IMG/VR virus record: IMGVR_UViG_3300025687_005584
Location: 1 to 47,767 of that record
DNA length: 47,767 bases
Direction: 5' to 3' (one strand)
Source of the DNA: a virus
Below, piece by piece: positions 26,159 through 34,771 of the stretch. Position numbers and translations under genes: made by a program. Position 1 is the first letter of the stretch. The number at the start of each line of letters is the position of its first letter. The notes under the pieces were generated by a model that saw only the letters and a program-made list of their open reading frames with translations, searched no databases and was not told the DNA's origin.

Positions 26159-26176
26159 CCTTTCGTAGACTATAAT
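26148..26176 (+). promoter_or_regulatory. Sigma70-type promoter upstream of the polymerase gene
   Basis: TTGCAA (26148-26153), 17-base spacer, TATAAT (26171-26176). The block 26161-26178 is an exact 18-base copy of that at the nrdA promoter (4270-4287). Transcription would start about 36 bases before dnaE-N. Confidence 0.75.
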
Positions 26177-26219
26177 AGGGTGAAGGACGATTGAATGGCA
26201 AATATTGAAAGGAAAAACT

Positions 26220-27857
26220 ATGAAGTGGTTCCCGCTACTGAACTACACCCACTATTCGCTACAATACGGCTTTTCCAAGCCAAATGAGCTTGCTAAGAAA
26301 TGCAAGCAGAATTCTTACCCTGCATGTGGCATCGCTGATTACAAAACAATCAGTGGTGCTGTATCTTTCTACAAAGCCTGCATCGACAATGATATCAAAC
26401 CTATCATTGGTTGTTCTTTCGATGGCTTTGCTCTCTTTGCCAAAAACCATGCAGGATGGCTGAACCTCATCGAGATTGTTTCTACAATTGATGCAGATGG
26501 TAATGAGGATCGAGGCACTATGGTTCGCCTAGCACGACAGGGCAACCTTATTTGCGTTGCCAAGTCTGAGGCTCTGTCTCCCGTCACAGGTGATGACTTC
26601 TACATATGGTCTGACTCTTTTGCTAAGAGTAATTATACAAACAAAGACCAAGCAGAGTTGCACAGGATTGTACTTTGCGGTAAGCTAAAAACCACACTAA
26701 ACAAAGTAAGAAAGAACGGACTATCAGAAACAGATAGTCAGTATGGTGTATTCTTTGAGTCAGACGATTTCTACATTAAAGATAAACTAGAGTCATCCAA
26801 GTTAGTTGTAGACGACCCACGCATGGAAGACTTTGAGGAAATATTTAATAAGTGTGAGAATTACAATATCCTGAGCAAGCCAATGTTGCCAGTCTTTGAG
26901 ACTCCGAACGGACAGTCAGAGAAGGATTACTTGCGGGAACTGGCAAGAGATGGCTGGAAAAAACTTCTTGGTGATAAAGTCACCGGCCAAGAGGAACGTC
27001 AGGTATACGGTGACCGTTTTAGAAAAGAGTTTTCCGTTATTGAAAAAGCAAATCTGTTTGGGTATTTCCTCATCGTTTGGGACATTTTAAATTGGTGTCG
27101 CGAACAAGGATGGATGGTTGGACCCGGACGAGGTTCTGCTGCTGGATGCCTTATCTCTTATCTAATTGGTATCACACAGATTGACCCTATCGAGTTTGAT
27201 CTGCTGTTCGAGCGATTCTACAACGAGGGTCGTAATACCGATGACCATATATCTTTACCCGATATTGACATGGACGTTCCCGGAAATAAGCGTGATGAAA
27301 TTGTAGCCAGACTAAAAGAAACATACGGTGCTGACAACGTTAGTCAGATGCTCACATTTGGTAGACTGCAAGGGCGAAGTGCGATGAAAGAGGTTCTTCG
27401 CGTGAATGACGCTTGCGGCTTCGCAGAAATGAACGAGATCACAAAATACATTCCAGACGAAGCTGCCATCTCTGACCAGCTAAGTGCTATGGATGAAGAA
27501 GATCGCTCTATCATCCGCTGGACACTACAGAATCGTGCAGACGACCTCATGGACTACTGTCATCTCGATGATGAGGGTAGGTTGCAGGGAGACTTTGCAG
27601 AATACTTCCAGCAGGCTATTGATATTGAAGGAACGTTTAAGACACAGGGAAAACACGCTGCTGGCGTTGTTATCTCTGCCGAACCACTATACAAAGTTTG
27701 CCCTATGGTAAACCAAAAGAGTGGCGGCGAGAAGATTGCGGGATTGGAAATGAACGATCTAGAAGCACTAGGTCACGTTAAGTTTGACCTTCTTGGCTTA
27801 AATCTCTTGGATAAATTGATGTATATTGAGGAATTACTAGAAAAATCATCGCAATAG
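26220..27857 (+). CDS. dnaE: DNA polymerase III alpha (family C), N-terminal piece
   Basis: The 545-residue product covers the PHP-derived region (1-225) and most of the palm. All three catalytic aspartates are here: Asp350 and Asp352 in LPDIDMD, and Asp523 in KFDLLGL; GPGRGSAAG (301-309) is the conserved glycine-rich loop. It stops 22 residues after Asp523. The PHP part keeps its outline (GAVSFYKACIDNDIKPIIGC) but has lost metal ligands: the usual HxH reads NYT and TDH reads ADY, so it is probably inactive. ATG 26220 with AAAGGA upstream is preferred over TTG 26205. The remainder is encoded at 29376. Confidence 0.93.
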   Translation: MKWFPLLNYTHYSLQYGFSKPNELAKKCKQNSYPACGIADYKTISGAVSFYKACIDNDIKPIIGCSFDGFALFAKNHAGWLNLIEIVSTIDADGNEDRGTMVRLARQGNLICVAKSEALSPVTGDDFYIWSDSFAKSNYTNKDQAELHRIVLCGKLKTTLNKVRKNGLSETDSQYGVFFESDDFYIKDKLESSKLVVDDPRMEDFEEIFNKCENYNILSKPMLPVFETPNGQSEKDYLRELARDGWKKLLGDKVTGQEERQVYGDRFRKEFSVIEKANLFGYFLIVWDILNWCREQGWMVGPGRGSAAGCLISYLIGITQIDPIEFDLLFERFYNEGRNTDDHISLPDIDMDVPGNKRDEIVARLKETYGADNVSQMLTFGRLQGRSAMKEVLRVNDACGFAEMNEITKYIPDEAAISDQLSAMDEEDRSIIRWTLQNRADDLMDYCHLDDEGRLQGDFAEYFQQAIDIEGTFKTQGKHAAGVVISAEPLYKVCPMVNQKSGGEKIAGLEMNDLEALGHVKFDLLGLNLLDKLMYIEELLEKSSQ

Positions 27858-27923
27858 TATGCAAACTTTAACCTTTTAAAAGACAAATACAGAAAACTTT
27901 TTAAATCTAGAGAGGAAATAATT

Positions 27924-28601
27924 ATGAATAAAGACCTCATTTTTTTCGACTTTGAGACTGGTGGACGTAATCCCCACAAGTGTCAACCTACACAGATTGC
28001 TGCTATCGCACTTGACGGTAGGAACTTTAGACTCAAGGGACAATTCAATAGTCTCATGCGTCCTATTATCGACGACGAGAAAGCAATCAAAGCTGGCGTT
28101 GACCCGCTAGAAGAAGGTGCTTTAAAGGTCACTGGTCAGACCAGAGAGAAACTTGCCAAGGCACCACTTCCAAAAGGTGTATGGAAGAAGTTCTGTGCGT
28201 TTGTGGATAAATATAACTGGAAAGGTACATCATTCTTTGCACCCATTCCATGTGGATTTAATATCCTTGGTTATGATATGCACATCGTAAATAGATTGTG
28301 TAAAGAATACGGCCCATACGATGATAAACGTCAGTGCCAGAAACTCTTTCATCAGATTTATAAAATTGACGTAATGGACGATGTGTGGCTGTGGACAGAG
28401 GGAGACCCAAATGTTAAGTCTATTAGTATGGATAGCTTGCGAGAAAGAATGGGACTGTCCAGTGAAAACGCTCACGACGCTCTCCAAGACGTTAAGGATA
28501 CAGCCAATATCTTCATCAAGTTGCAAAAGTCTCGTCGAGTAGTCTACCGGAACATGAAGTTTGAAAAGGCGTTTGCAGATGGCAACCTCTTTATCAACTA
28601 A
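27924..28601 (+). CDS. dnaQ: DnaQ-like DEDDh 3'-5' exonuclease
   Basis: The 225-residue product carries the DEDDh set: Asp9 and Glu11 in FFDFETGG, Asp118 in NILGYD, His184 and Asp189 in AHDALQD. It is the likely proofreading subunit for the two-piece polymerase whose own PHP domain appears dead. AGAGGA lies just before the start. It sits between the two polymerase genes. Confidence 0.92.
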   Translation: MNKDLIFFDFETGGRNPHKCQPTQIAAIALDGRNFRLKGQFNSLMRPIIDDEKAIKAGVDPLEEGALKVTGQTREKLAKAPLPKGVWKKFCAFVDKYNWKGTSFFAPIPCGFNILGYDMHIVNRLCKEYGPYDDKRQCQKLFHQIYKIDVMDDVWLWTEGDPNVKSISMDSLRERMGLSSENAHDALQDVKDTANIFIKLQKSRRVVYRNMKFEKAFADGNLFIN

Positions 28602-28650
28602 GGTCTGCACCAAGTGCGACCAAGAAAAACCACTGCACGATCTAATCTAG
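28579..28650 (+). pseudogene. Apparent stub of an HNH-type endonuclease zinc ribbon
   Basis: A 23-codon frame starts inside the dnaQ end and reads KVCTKCDQEKPLHDL before a TAG. That pattern (CxKCxxEKPLxxF/L) is the N-terminal zinc knuckle of many phage HNH endonucleases. The rest is missing; the exported CxxCH gene starts eight bases later. I read it as a truncated homing-endonuclease gene, though a short random match is possible. Confidence 0.45.
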
Positions 28651-28658
28651 GAGCGAAG

Positions 28659-29369
28659 ATGAAAACTTTATTAACCGTCGTTTTCTGTGTAATCAGTTGT
28701 GCCTCTTGCTATGCTCAAGAGATCAGCTTGGGTTACACCAAAGAGTCGTTGTTCCCCGTATACCAAATCGGCGGGTACAAAGTATTCCCTGTGGGATACA
28801 ATCCGTCAGCGCCGGGAACAGACCCTCATGGAACCCCAGCAAACCACTTTCCGTGGTTGCATCCGGGGGGATCGCCCGATGGGGCGGATGAGTCACAGTT
28901 CTGGTCTGTCAAGGAACTGAAACTCCCTTCACCAATCGTCGTCCGTAGGTCAGTTATGGAGACACCAGATTGGTATACTGCAATGAGTGACAGAGGATAT
29001 TCTTGGACCTATCCAGTCGGAACGGTGGCAACACTAAAGTTCTTCGACAAAGAATTAGGTGAGTTCTCGCACCACATTTCAACGAAGGTCAGAGAAGGAA
29101 ATGGGATTGATTGTTGGGAAGGTGAAGAAATCCTCTTGACAAAGAGGGTGCCCGTATGGTATAATTCACCTGACAACTGCACTGATTGCCATCAAGATGT
29201 TGGGCGACACGCCCGATCACTTGAGCCGAAGCGACACAACTACTACTTTTGGAACCGTGGTAGCGATGGTCGTTTCAGTTGGCACCCATTCAAAGACACA
29301 GATCGCACCCAAAGGGTAGGTCAGCGTGTCGAAATTCGAGATAGCAGGGAAATCATTTTTCGCAAGTAG
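28659..29369 (+). CDS. Exported CxxCH (c-type heme motif) protein
   Basis: ATG 28659 with GGAG at 28650-28653 gives a 236-residue product with a signal peptide (about 1-19, hydrophobic then CYAQ). The mature part is aromatic- and Pro/Gly-rich, with a single c-type heme motif CTDCH in SPDNCTDCHQDVGRH and a C-terminal FSWHPF block. The heme would be attached outside the cytoplasm by host maturation. No distal ligand can be assigned. It resembles host envelope proteins rather than phage proteins and sits, oddly, between replication genes. A longer reading from 28614 would place 15 residues before the signal and is less likely. Confidence 0.65.
   Translation: MKTLLTVVFCVISCASCYAQEISLGYTKESLFPVYQIGGYKVFPVGYNPSAPGTDPHGTPANHFPWLHPGGSPDGADESQFWSVKELKLPSPIVVRRSVMETPDWYTAMSDRGYSWTYPVGTVATLKFFDKELGEFSHHISTKVREGNGIDCWEGEEILLTKRVPVWYNSPDNCTDCHQDVGRHARSLEPKRHNYYFWNRGSDGRFSWHPFKDTDRTQRVGQRVEIRDSREIIFRK
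29136..29165 (+). promoter_or_regulatory. Possible promoter upstream of the C-terminal polymerase gene
   Basis: Perfect TTGACA (29136-29141) and TATAAT (29160-29165) with an 18-base spacer, inside the CxxCH gene and about 210 bases before 29376. It would let the second polymerase half be transcribed separately from the first. Confidence 0.5.
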
Positions 29370-29375
29370 GAAAGC

Positions 29376-30947
29376 ATGAGAAACATTGATCTGAATGATA
29401 GGAAAACGTGGCAGCTTTACAAGGAAGGGTTGACCAAAGGACTATTTCAGCTTGAGAGTAACCTTGGTCGTGCATGGTCCAAAAGAGTTGCACCGGAAAA
29501 CCTTGAAGAACTAGCGGCATTGATCGCTATCATCAGGCCCGGAACGTTGAAAGCGGTTAGCGAGGGCAAGTCTATGACTCAGCACTTCGTAGACCGTAAA
29601 CATAAAAGAGAAGATGTTGTATACCTCGATCCTAGTCTAGAAGAAATTCTAAAGACTACACATGGTGTACTCGTGTACCAAGAGCAAGCTATGCTCATCG
29701 CAGTCAAAGCTGCGGGGTTCAATGAGATGGAGGCAGACAATCTTCGTAAAGCTATTGGTAAAAAGAAAGCGTCTCTCATGGCTGAGATTCGTGGACAATT
29801 CATCGAGGGCTGTGAAAAGGTTGGACTTGTAGATCAAGACACTGCAAACCAGATTTTTGACTGGATTGAAAAGTCGTCTCGTTATTCGTTCAACAAGTCT
29901 CACGCCGTTGCCTACGCACTCGATTCGTACTGGTCTGCGTACTACAAGGCGAACTACACAAAAGAGTTCTTCTTGTCCTACCTATACTATGCGAATGAAA
30001 AGCAAGATCCTCATCAGGAAATCTATGAGCTAGTAAACGAAGCTAAACTATTCAATATACTAGTAAAGACTCCTAAACTAAGTAGGTTCTCTGAGAAGTT
30101 TGCCATCTTTGGTGATGACATTCAGTTTGGAGTTCGTGACGTTAAAGGTCTCACAGGTGTAACTGGCGAGAAGGTCTTGAAGGCTATTGGTGATGCTACA
30201 GAAGAATTGGGCAAACATCCCGACGAGTTTACTTGGATGGATGTACTTATTTACATCGCCCCCAAGATTACATCTACGGCTTTCAAGGCACTTGCTGGCA
30301 TTGGATTCTTTTCCACAAAGAAAACTGGTGTCACCAGAAATCAAGCCCTGTACGAATATCTCATCTGGCGTGAACTAACAAAGGCAGAAGTTAAATGGGT
30401 AACAGAGAATTACCCTAAAAAGAAGTGGTCAAAACTACAGGATTGTTTCAAAGATCTGTCTCCTACCAAGAAGATGGGCGGTGGTTGCAGTAATGCCAAT
30501 CGTAGTCAGATTGTGTACGGTGAGATTGAGATGCTAAAAAATCCACCATACGATATGTCTGATGAGCCGCAGTGGGTTATCGCAGAAGAAGTCAAACTCT
30601 TGGGTTGCCCAGTGTCGTATCAGTATACAGATGCTATCGACGCATCAATCGCCAATACTACATGTCAAGAAGTAGCCAACGGTAAGTTTGGTAAGGATAT
30701 TTGCATTGTAGCGAATGTCCAACGTGTAGCTAATCATAAGATCAACAAGAAGGATAGCAAGCAAAAGGGCCGGATCATGTCGTTCCTGACAATCGAAGAT
30801 GCCACTTGCTCTCTAGACAATGTTATCGTTTTCCCGGACGCAAGAGACAAGTACCAGTTCGTTTTGTATGAAGGTGCCAACCTTATGCTCTGCGGTGAGA
30901 TTGAAAAAGATAATTCGTTTATTGTTGAGAAAATTCACGAAATCTAG
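29376..30947 (+). CDS. dnaE: DNA polymerase III alpha (family C), C-terminal piece
   Basis: The 523-residue product continues DnaE exactly where the N-terminal piece ends: LFQLES, the AIIRPGTL finger segment, YQEQAM, LRKAIGKKK and YSFNKSHAVAY are all present, followed by the helix-hairpin-helix region (about 230-310) and an OB-fold near the C-terminus (about 430-523). It has no polymerase aspartates of its own and must assemble with the 545-residue partner. No intein sequence is visible at either junction. The start follows the CxxCH gene by six bases with an AGGAA site. Confidence 0.92.
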   Translation: MRNIDLNDRKTWQLYKEGLTKGLFQLESNLGRAWSKRVAPENLEELAALIAIIRPGTLKAVSEGKSMTQHFVDRKHKREDVVYLDPSLEEILKTTHGVLVYQEQAMLIAVKAAGFNEMEADNLRKAIGKKKASLMAEIRGQFIEGCEKVGLVDQDTANQIFDWIEKSSRYSFNKSHAVAYALDSYWSAYYKANYTKEFFLSYLYYANEKQDPHQEIYELVNEAKLFNILVKTPKLSRFSEKFAIFGDDIQFGVRDVKGLTGVTGEKVLKAIGDATEELGKHPDEFTWMDVLIYIAPKITSTAFKALAGIGFFSTKKTGVTRNQALYEYLIWRELTKAEVKWVTENYPKKKWSKLQDCFKDLSPTKKMGGGCSNANRSQIVYGEIEMLKNPPYDMSDEPQWVIAEEVKLLGCPVSYQYTDAIDASIANTTCQEVANGKFGKDICIVANVQRVANHKINKKDSKQKGRIMSFLTIEDATCSLDNVIVFPDARDKYQFVLYEGANLMLCGEIEKDNSFIVEKIHEI

Positions 30948-30976
30948 TTGTAAAAAACCGACTAGTGGACTATAAT
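30948..30976 (+). promoter_or_regulatory. Possible promoter directly before ssb
   Basis: TTGTAA (30948-30953), 17-base spacer and TATAAT (30971-30976). The ribosome binding site AAGGAG (30977-30982) touches the -10 box and the ATG is at 30988, so a normal start site would leave a leader of only about five bases. Either the RNA is nearly leaderless or this serves as an RBS context only. Confidence 0.45.
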
Positions 30977-30987
30977 AAGGAGTACAC

Positions 30988-31323
30988 ATGAACCATTGTA
31001 TTTTTTCGGGGTATCTATTGTTTGATCCAGCCGAAGGGTTAGAATCTGGCACAAAAGATGTTTACACCCCATCCGTTTGCACATTTAAGCTGGTGACATA
31101 CGAGTACACAAGAAACAAGCGTGGTGATAAGAAGCGTTATCCAACGACTGTAACCTTTCAAGCCTTTGATACTGGTGCAGATACCATCGCTAAACTAGGA
31201 AAGAAGGGAATGAAAATGACCGTACACGCTTCTGCCAGAAACGGTGTCATGAAAACCGACTCTCGTGACGATATTATTTTTAGAGTTAATCAATTCGACT
31301 TTGGATGTTTGGACAAGGAATAA
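30988..31323 (+). CDS. ssb: Single-stranded DNA-binding protein
   Basis: The 111-residue product looks like a compact OB-fold SSB: SGYLLFDP strand, CTFKLVTYEYT, a loop with basic residues (RNKRGDKKRYPTTVTF) and MTVHASARNG. It lacks a long tail but ends with acidic LDKE, possibly a short partner-binding tip. It would coat ssDNA for the polymerase and recombinase. It closes the second replication block. Confidence 0.8.
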   Translation: MNHCIFSGYLLFDPAEGLESGTKDVYTPSVCTFKLVTYEYTRNKRGDKKRYPTTVTFQAFDTGADTIAKLGKKGMKMTVHASARNGVMKTDSRDDIIFRVNQFDFGCLDKE

Positions 31324-31324
31324 A

Positions 31325-33013
31325 ATGAGAAAGAAACGAATTCTGTTCTGTAGCGAAGCTACTTTCCTGAACACTGGATACGCGACCTATACTCGTGAAA
31401 TTTTGAATTACTTGCACTCTACTGGAAAGTATGAGCTTGCAGAAATGGCAGCTTACGGTCAACGAAATGACCCAAGGGCAGCAAATATTCCTTGGAAGTT
31501 TTACGGTGTTCAGCCAAACACAGACTGCGAACCAAAAGCCAGTCAGGAAGAACTTCAGGCATTTGGGGCATCTGCTACAAATCAATTTGGAGAATGGATC
31601 TTTGAGCATGTTTGCTTGGATTTCTTGCCTGACATCGTATGCGATATTCGAGACTTTTGGATGCTAGACTTTGCAGAGAGAAGTCCTTTTAGACCCTATT
31701 TCGATTGGGTAATCATGCCAACGGTCGATGCTAGACCACAAGCACGACAGTGGATTTCAACATATGCTGGTGCTGATGCTTGTCTAACATACTCTGATTG
31801 GGCCGGAACTGTACTTGCAGATCAGTCTGGTGGTAAGATCAAGTATCATGGATCTTCACCACCTTCTGCCCATCCAGCATATCACCCCATTGAGGACAAG
31901 AAAGCACACAAGCTATCTATGGGGATTGACCCAGAATATAAAATCATTGGAACTGTTATGCGTAATCAACGACGTAAACTGTATCCAGATTTGTTTGAAG
32001 CATTTAGGAAATTCTTAGATAAGTCGGAAAGCAAGAAGTATTATCTTTATTGTCATACTTCTTATCCTGATCTTGGTTGGGATATTCCAGAGTTGATCTT
32101 GCAAAACAACCTGTCTTCACATGTCTTGTTTACCTATATCTGTCCTGAGACAAAAAAGCCATTCCCATCATTGTTTAAGGGTGCCGTGGCACAGTCTCCA
32201 TATACTGGAAAATGGGGCTCTACTCTATCAAACGTAAAGAATGGTGCATCTTACGAGGATCTTTCTCGAATCCAGAACCTCTTTGACCTTTACACTCAAT
32301 ATGCTAACTGTGAAGGTTTTGGATTGCCCTATGTAGAAGCTGCCGCCTGTGGTGTCCCAGTGTGCGGAACTGACTACTCTGCTATGGAGAGTGAGATTCG
32401 TAAACTGCAAGGTCATCCTATTAAACCGGCTGCACTTTATAAAGAATTAGAGACTGGTTGTCTTCGTGCTGTTCCAGATAATGATGCAGCAGCGGAATAT
32501 TTCCGTCACTTCTTTGAAGATAAAACTGATGAGGAACGTGCCGCAGAAGGTGAGCGGACAAGGAAGAACTTTGAAAAGCACTTTCAGTGGCACCTTAGTG
32601 GAAACAAGTGGGAGCGAATCTTTGACGCTACTCCTATTAGACCTATTGAGCAAACTTGGGCTTCGCCTCCAAGGATTCTAGACCCCGCAGGTAAGATTCC
32701 AAATGACCAACTGGGGAATGTAAGTCCAACTATGCAGGCTCAGTACCTTATCCAAAATGTTCTGAGAGACCCATCAAGGGCAGGAACATTTTTTGAATCT
32801 AGAATGATTAGAGACTTAACTTACAAATCGTCTACGGGTTCAACTGGCGGTATGTATTTTAATGAATCTAGTCAGGCATTTGATGGTACAAATCAGAGAC
32901 AAGGTTTTGATTTTCATGTTGCTTACGATTCTATGGTAGCACAAAGGCACAGAATCAATAGCTGGGAACAAAAACGAATCGAGGTATTGAAAAATAAAGG
33001 AGTTATTAAATGA
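31325..33013 (+). CDS. GT-B glycosyltransferase (GT4-like)
   Basis: The 562-residue product has an N-terminal Rossmann-type start (RILFCSEATFLNTGYATYTRE) and the donor-binding GT4 motif CEGFGLPYVEAAACGVPV, with the usual two glutamates seven residues apart. About 110 residues beyond the core form a C-terminal extension. ATG 31325 with AAGGA upstream is chosen; a start at 31265 would overlap ssb. Transfers a sugar from a nucleotide donor to a glycan. Confidence 0.85.
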   Translation: MRKKRILFCSEATFLNTGYATYTREILNYLHSTGKYELAEMAAYGQRNDPRAANIPWKFYGVQPNTDCEPKASQEELQAFGASATNQFGEWIFEHVCLDFLPDIVCDIRDFWMLDFAERSPFRPYFDWVIMPTVDARPQARQWISTYAGADACLTYSDWAGTVLADQSGGKIKYHGSSPPSAHPAYHPIEDKKAHKLSMGIDPEYKIIGTVMRNQRRKLYPDLFEAFRKFLDKSESKKYYLYCHTSYPDLGWDIPELILQNNLSSHVLFTYICPETKKPFPSLFKGAVAQSPYTGKWGSTLSNVKNGASYEDLSRIQNLFDLYTQYANCEGFGLPYVEAAACGVPVCGTDYSAMESEIRKLQGHPIKPAALYKELETGCLRAVPDNDAAAEYFRHFFEDKTDEERAAEGERTRKNFEKHFQWHLSGNKWERIFDATPIRPIEQTWASPPRILDPAGKIPNDQLGNVSPTMQAQYLIQNVLRDPSRAGTFFESRMIRDLTYKSSTGSTGGMYFNESSQAFDGTNQRQGFDFHVAYDSMVAQRHRINSWEQKRIEVLKNKGVIK

Positions 33014-34017
33014 GAACAGTCGTAGTGACAGGATGTGCGGGATTACTGGGTTCGCACTTTAGCCGACATCTTTTAAGTAAAGGTTATAAGGTTATTGGAA
33101 TTGATGACCTTAGCGGTGGATACTCAGACTATTTACCACAAGCACCTCCAGAGCAATTTGAATTCTGGCCCATCAATCTTTCTGACTCTTGGGCAAGTAA
33201 GGCTCTAAATAATATTTTCCATTTTAATGATGTAACGGCTTGTTTCCATTTTGCCGCCTATGCAGCGGAAGGATTGTCGCCCTTTATAAGACACTTCAAT
33301 TACACAAATAATGTTTTAGCGAGTGTCAATGTTATTAATCAATGTATCGAGCATGATACGAAGATGATCTTTACATCTTCTATGGCTGTATACGGAAATC
33401 ACTACCCACCATTTGTTGAGGATATGGGGCCAGCACCTATCGACCCTTATGGTATTGCAAAGTATAGCATTGAACAGGATATTAAAGTTGCACATCAGCA
33501 ACACGGACTACGCTATAGCATTATTCGTCCGCACAATGTTGTTGGCATTTATCAGAATATCTGGGACAAGTACCGCAACGTTGCAGGCATTTTTATTCGT
33601 CGCGTCCTCGCTGGTGAACCAATGCTCATCTACGGAGATGGCGAACAGACTCGTGCGTTTTCTGACATCAAGTATTACATGAAACCTTTTGAGCAACTTA
33701 TCGACGGACACGATAATGAACTTTTCAACATTGGTGCAGACAAGGCATATACCATCAACGAGCTTGCAAACACAGTTCAGCGTGTAGCTTGGAAGAATGG
33801 TTTTGAAGCAGAAAAGAAGCATGTAGAAGGTCGTCACGAAGCAAAACACGCCTTTTGTGACCACGCCAAAGCAAAAGAAATGCTGAACTTTAGCGACGAC
33901 ACCAATCTAGAAGAAACTGTTGATACAATGTTCAAGTGGGCTATGCAGCAACCAGAGCGAGAGCAAAAGAGAATGGAATACGAAGTCGAGAAGGGAATTT
34001 ATGACTACTGGAAATAA
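33010..34017 (+). CDS. NAD-dependent sugar epimerase/dehydratase (GalE-like SDR)
   Basis: The 335-residue extended SDR has the cofactor loop TGCAGLLGSH (7-16), a FTSSMAVYG strand and the catalytic YGIAK pair. C-terminal sequence (EEPMLIYGDGEQTRAF-type region) matches UDP-sugar epimerases. It probably interconverts UDP-hexoses for the nearby glycosyltransferases. The start overlaps the previous stop (ATGA). Confidence 0.88.
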   Translation: MRTVVVTGCAGLLGSHFSRHLLSKGYKVIGIDDLSGGYSDYLPQAPPEQFEFWPINLSDSWASKALNNIFHFNDVTACFHFAAYAAEGLSPFIRHFNYTNNVLASVNVINQCIEHDTKMIFTSSMAVYGNHYPPFVEDMGPAPIDPYGIAKYSIEQDIKVAHQQHGLRYSIIRPHNVVGIYQNIWDKYRNVAGIFIRRVLAGEPMLIYGDGEQTRAFSDIKYYMKPFEQLIDGHDNELFNIGADKAYTINELANTVQRVAWKNGFEAEKKHVEGRHEAKHAFCDHAKAKEMLNFSDDTNLEETVDTMFKWAMQQPEREQKRMEYEVEKGIYDYWK

Positions 34018-34771
34018 ATTGCAATTGCCAGATGTAGCTGTATTTACCTTTTGTTGGGGAACAGAGCATGTAGAGAAATCTCTCAGAGCCATGCTGATTG
34101 CGATGGATCAGGTAGACTTTAAACGTAGCGTCCTGATTACAGATAGCAGTAAAACAGATTTGTCGTTATTCGGTCAAGCTATTGACAGACACAAGATCGA
34201 AGTATGTGATATGAGTGTCGATCTCAATGACAACATGTCGAATGATGATAAGAATCGAGTAGGTTTTAATCAATCTTTTATTCAACAGACAAATAAGTAC
34301 ATTTTTGACGATTTCTGTTTGAATGTTCAGCATGATTCGACTATAATAGATATAGAAAAGTGGGACAACCGCTTTATGGACTATGACTATATCGGTGCTC
34401 CTTGGCCGATGCACATCATTCAAGCGAGCGATATGGTTGCTGGACGCATAGAAGAAATCCCGAACGTTGTTGGCAACGGAGGGTTTTCTTTGAGAACACG
34501 AGCATTTGTAGAGGAATCAGCAAAACTAGGATGGGAACACAAAAACGAAGACCTCAATATTTGTGTTTTCAATTATGACACTATGACCTCCGCAGGAATT
34601 AAGTTTGCACCACCAGAACTAGCAGCACAATTTTCTAAAGAACACCCAACACCATATGGTGGATTCAATAGAGACTTACTGTTTACTTACAATTCATTTG
34701 GTTTTCACGGTGAGTTTAATTCGGCGGGTATGGAATTCATTCAAGACTACGATTTAAAAGGAATGGTATGA
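34001..34771 (+). CDS. DUF5672-like glycosyltransferase
   Basis: The 256-residue product shows DYDYIGAPWP followed by VVGNGGFSLR, the hallmark of DUF5672-type glycosyltransferase-like proteins, with an NVQHDSTII element before. ATG 34001 with AAGGGA upstream is preferred to 33920, which would run almost 100 bases inside the epimerase gene. A TATAAT at 34342 with TTGAAT 17 bases upstream lies inside the gene and may be chance. Confidence 0.72.
   Translation: MTTGNKLQLPDVAVFTFCWGTEHVEKSLRAMLIAMDQVDFKRSVLITDSSKTDLSLFGQAIDRHKIEVCDMSVDLNDNMSNDDKNRVGFNQSFIQQTNKYIFDDFCLNVQHDSTIIDIEKWDNRFMDYDYIGAPWPMHIIQASDMVAGRIEEIPNVVGNGGFSLRTRAFVEESAKLGWEHKNEDLNICVFNYDTMTSAGIKFAPPELAAQFSKEHPTPYGGFNRDLLFTYNSFGFHGEFNSAGMEFIQDYDLKGMV

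Noticed and set aside
26195-26287. 30-codon frame with a good ribosome binding site (AAGGAC at 26183) overlapping the dnaE-N start
   Set aside because: Low complexity of evidence: short, out of frame with dnaE and without recognisable features. It might be a leader peptide but cannot be supported.
27857-29376. Split intein joining the two polymerase pieces
   Set aside because: No intein N- or C-terminal blocks (starting Cys or Ser, ending His-Asn) are present at the ends of either piece.
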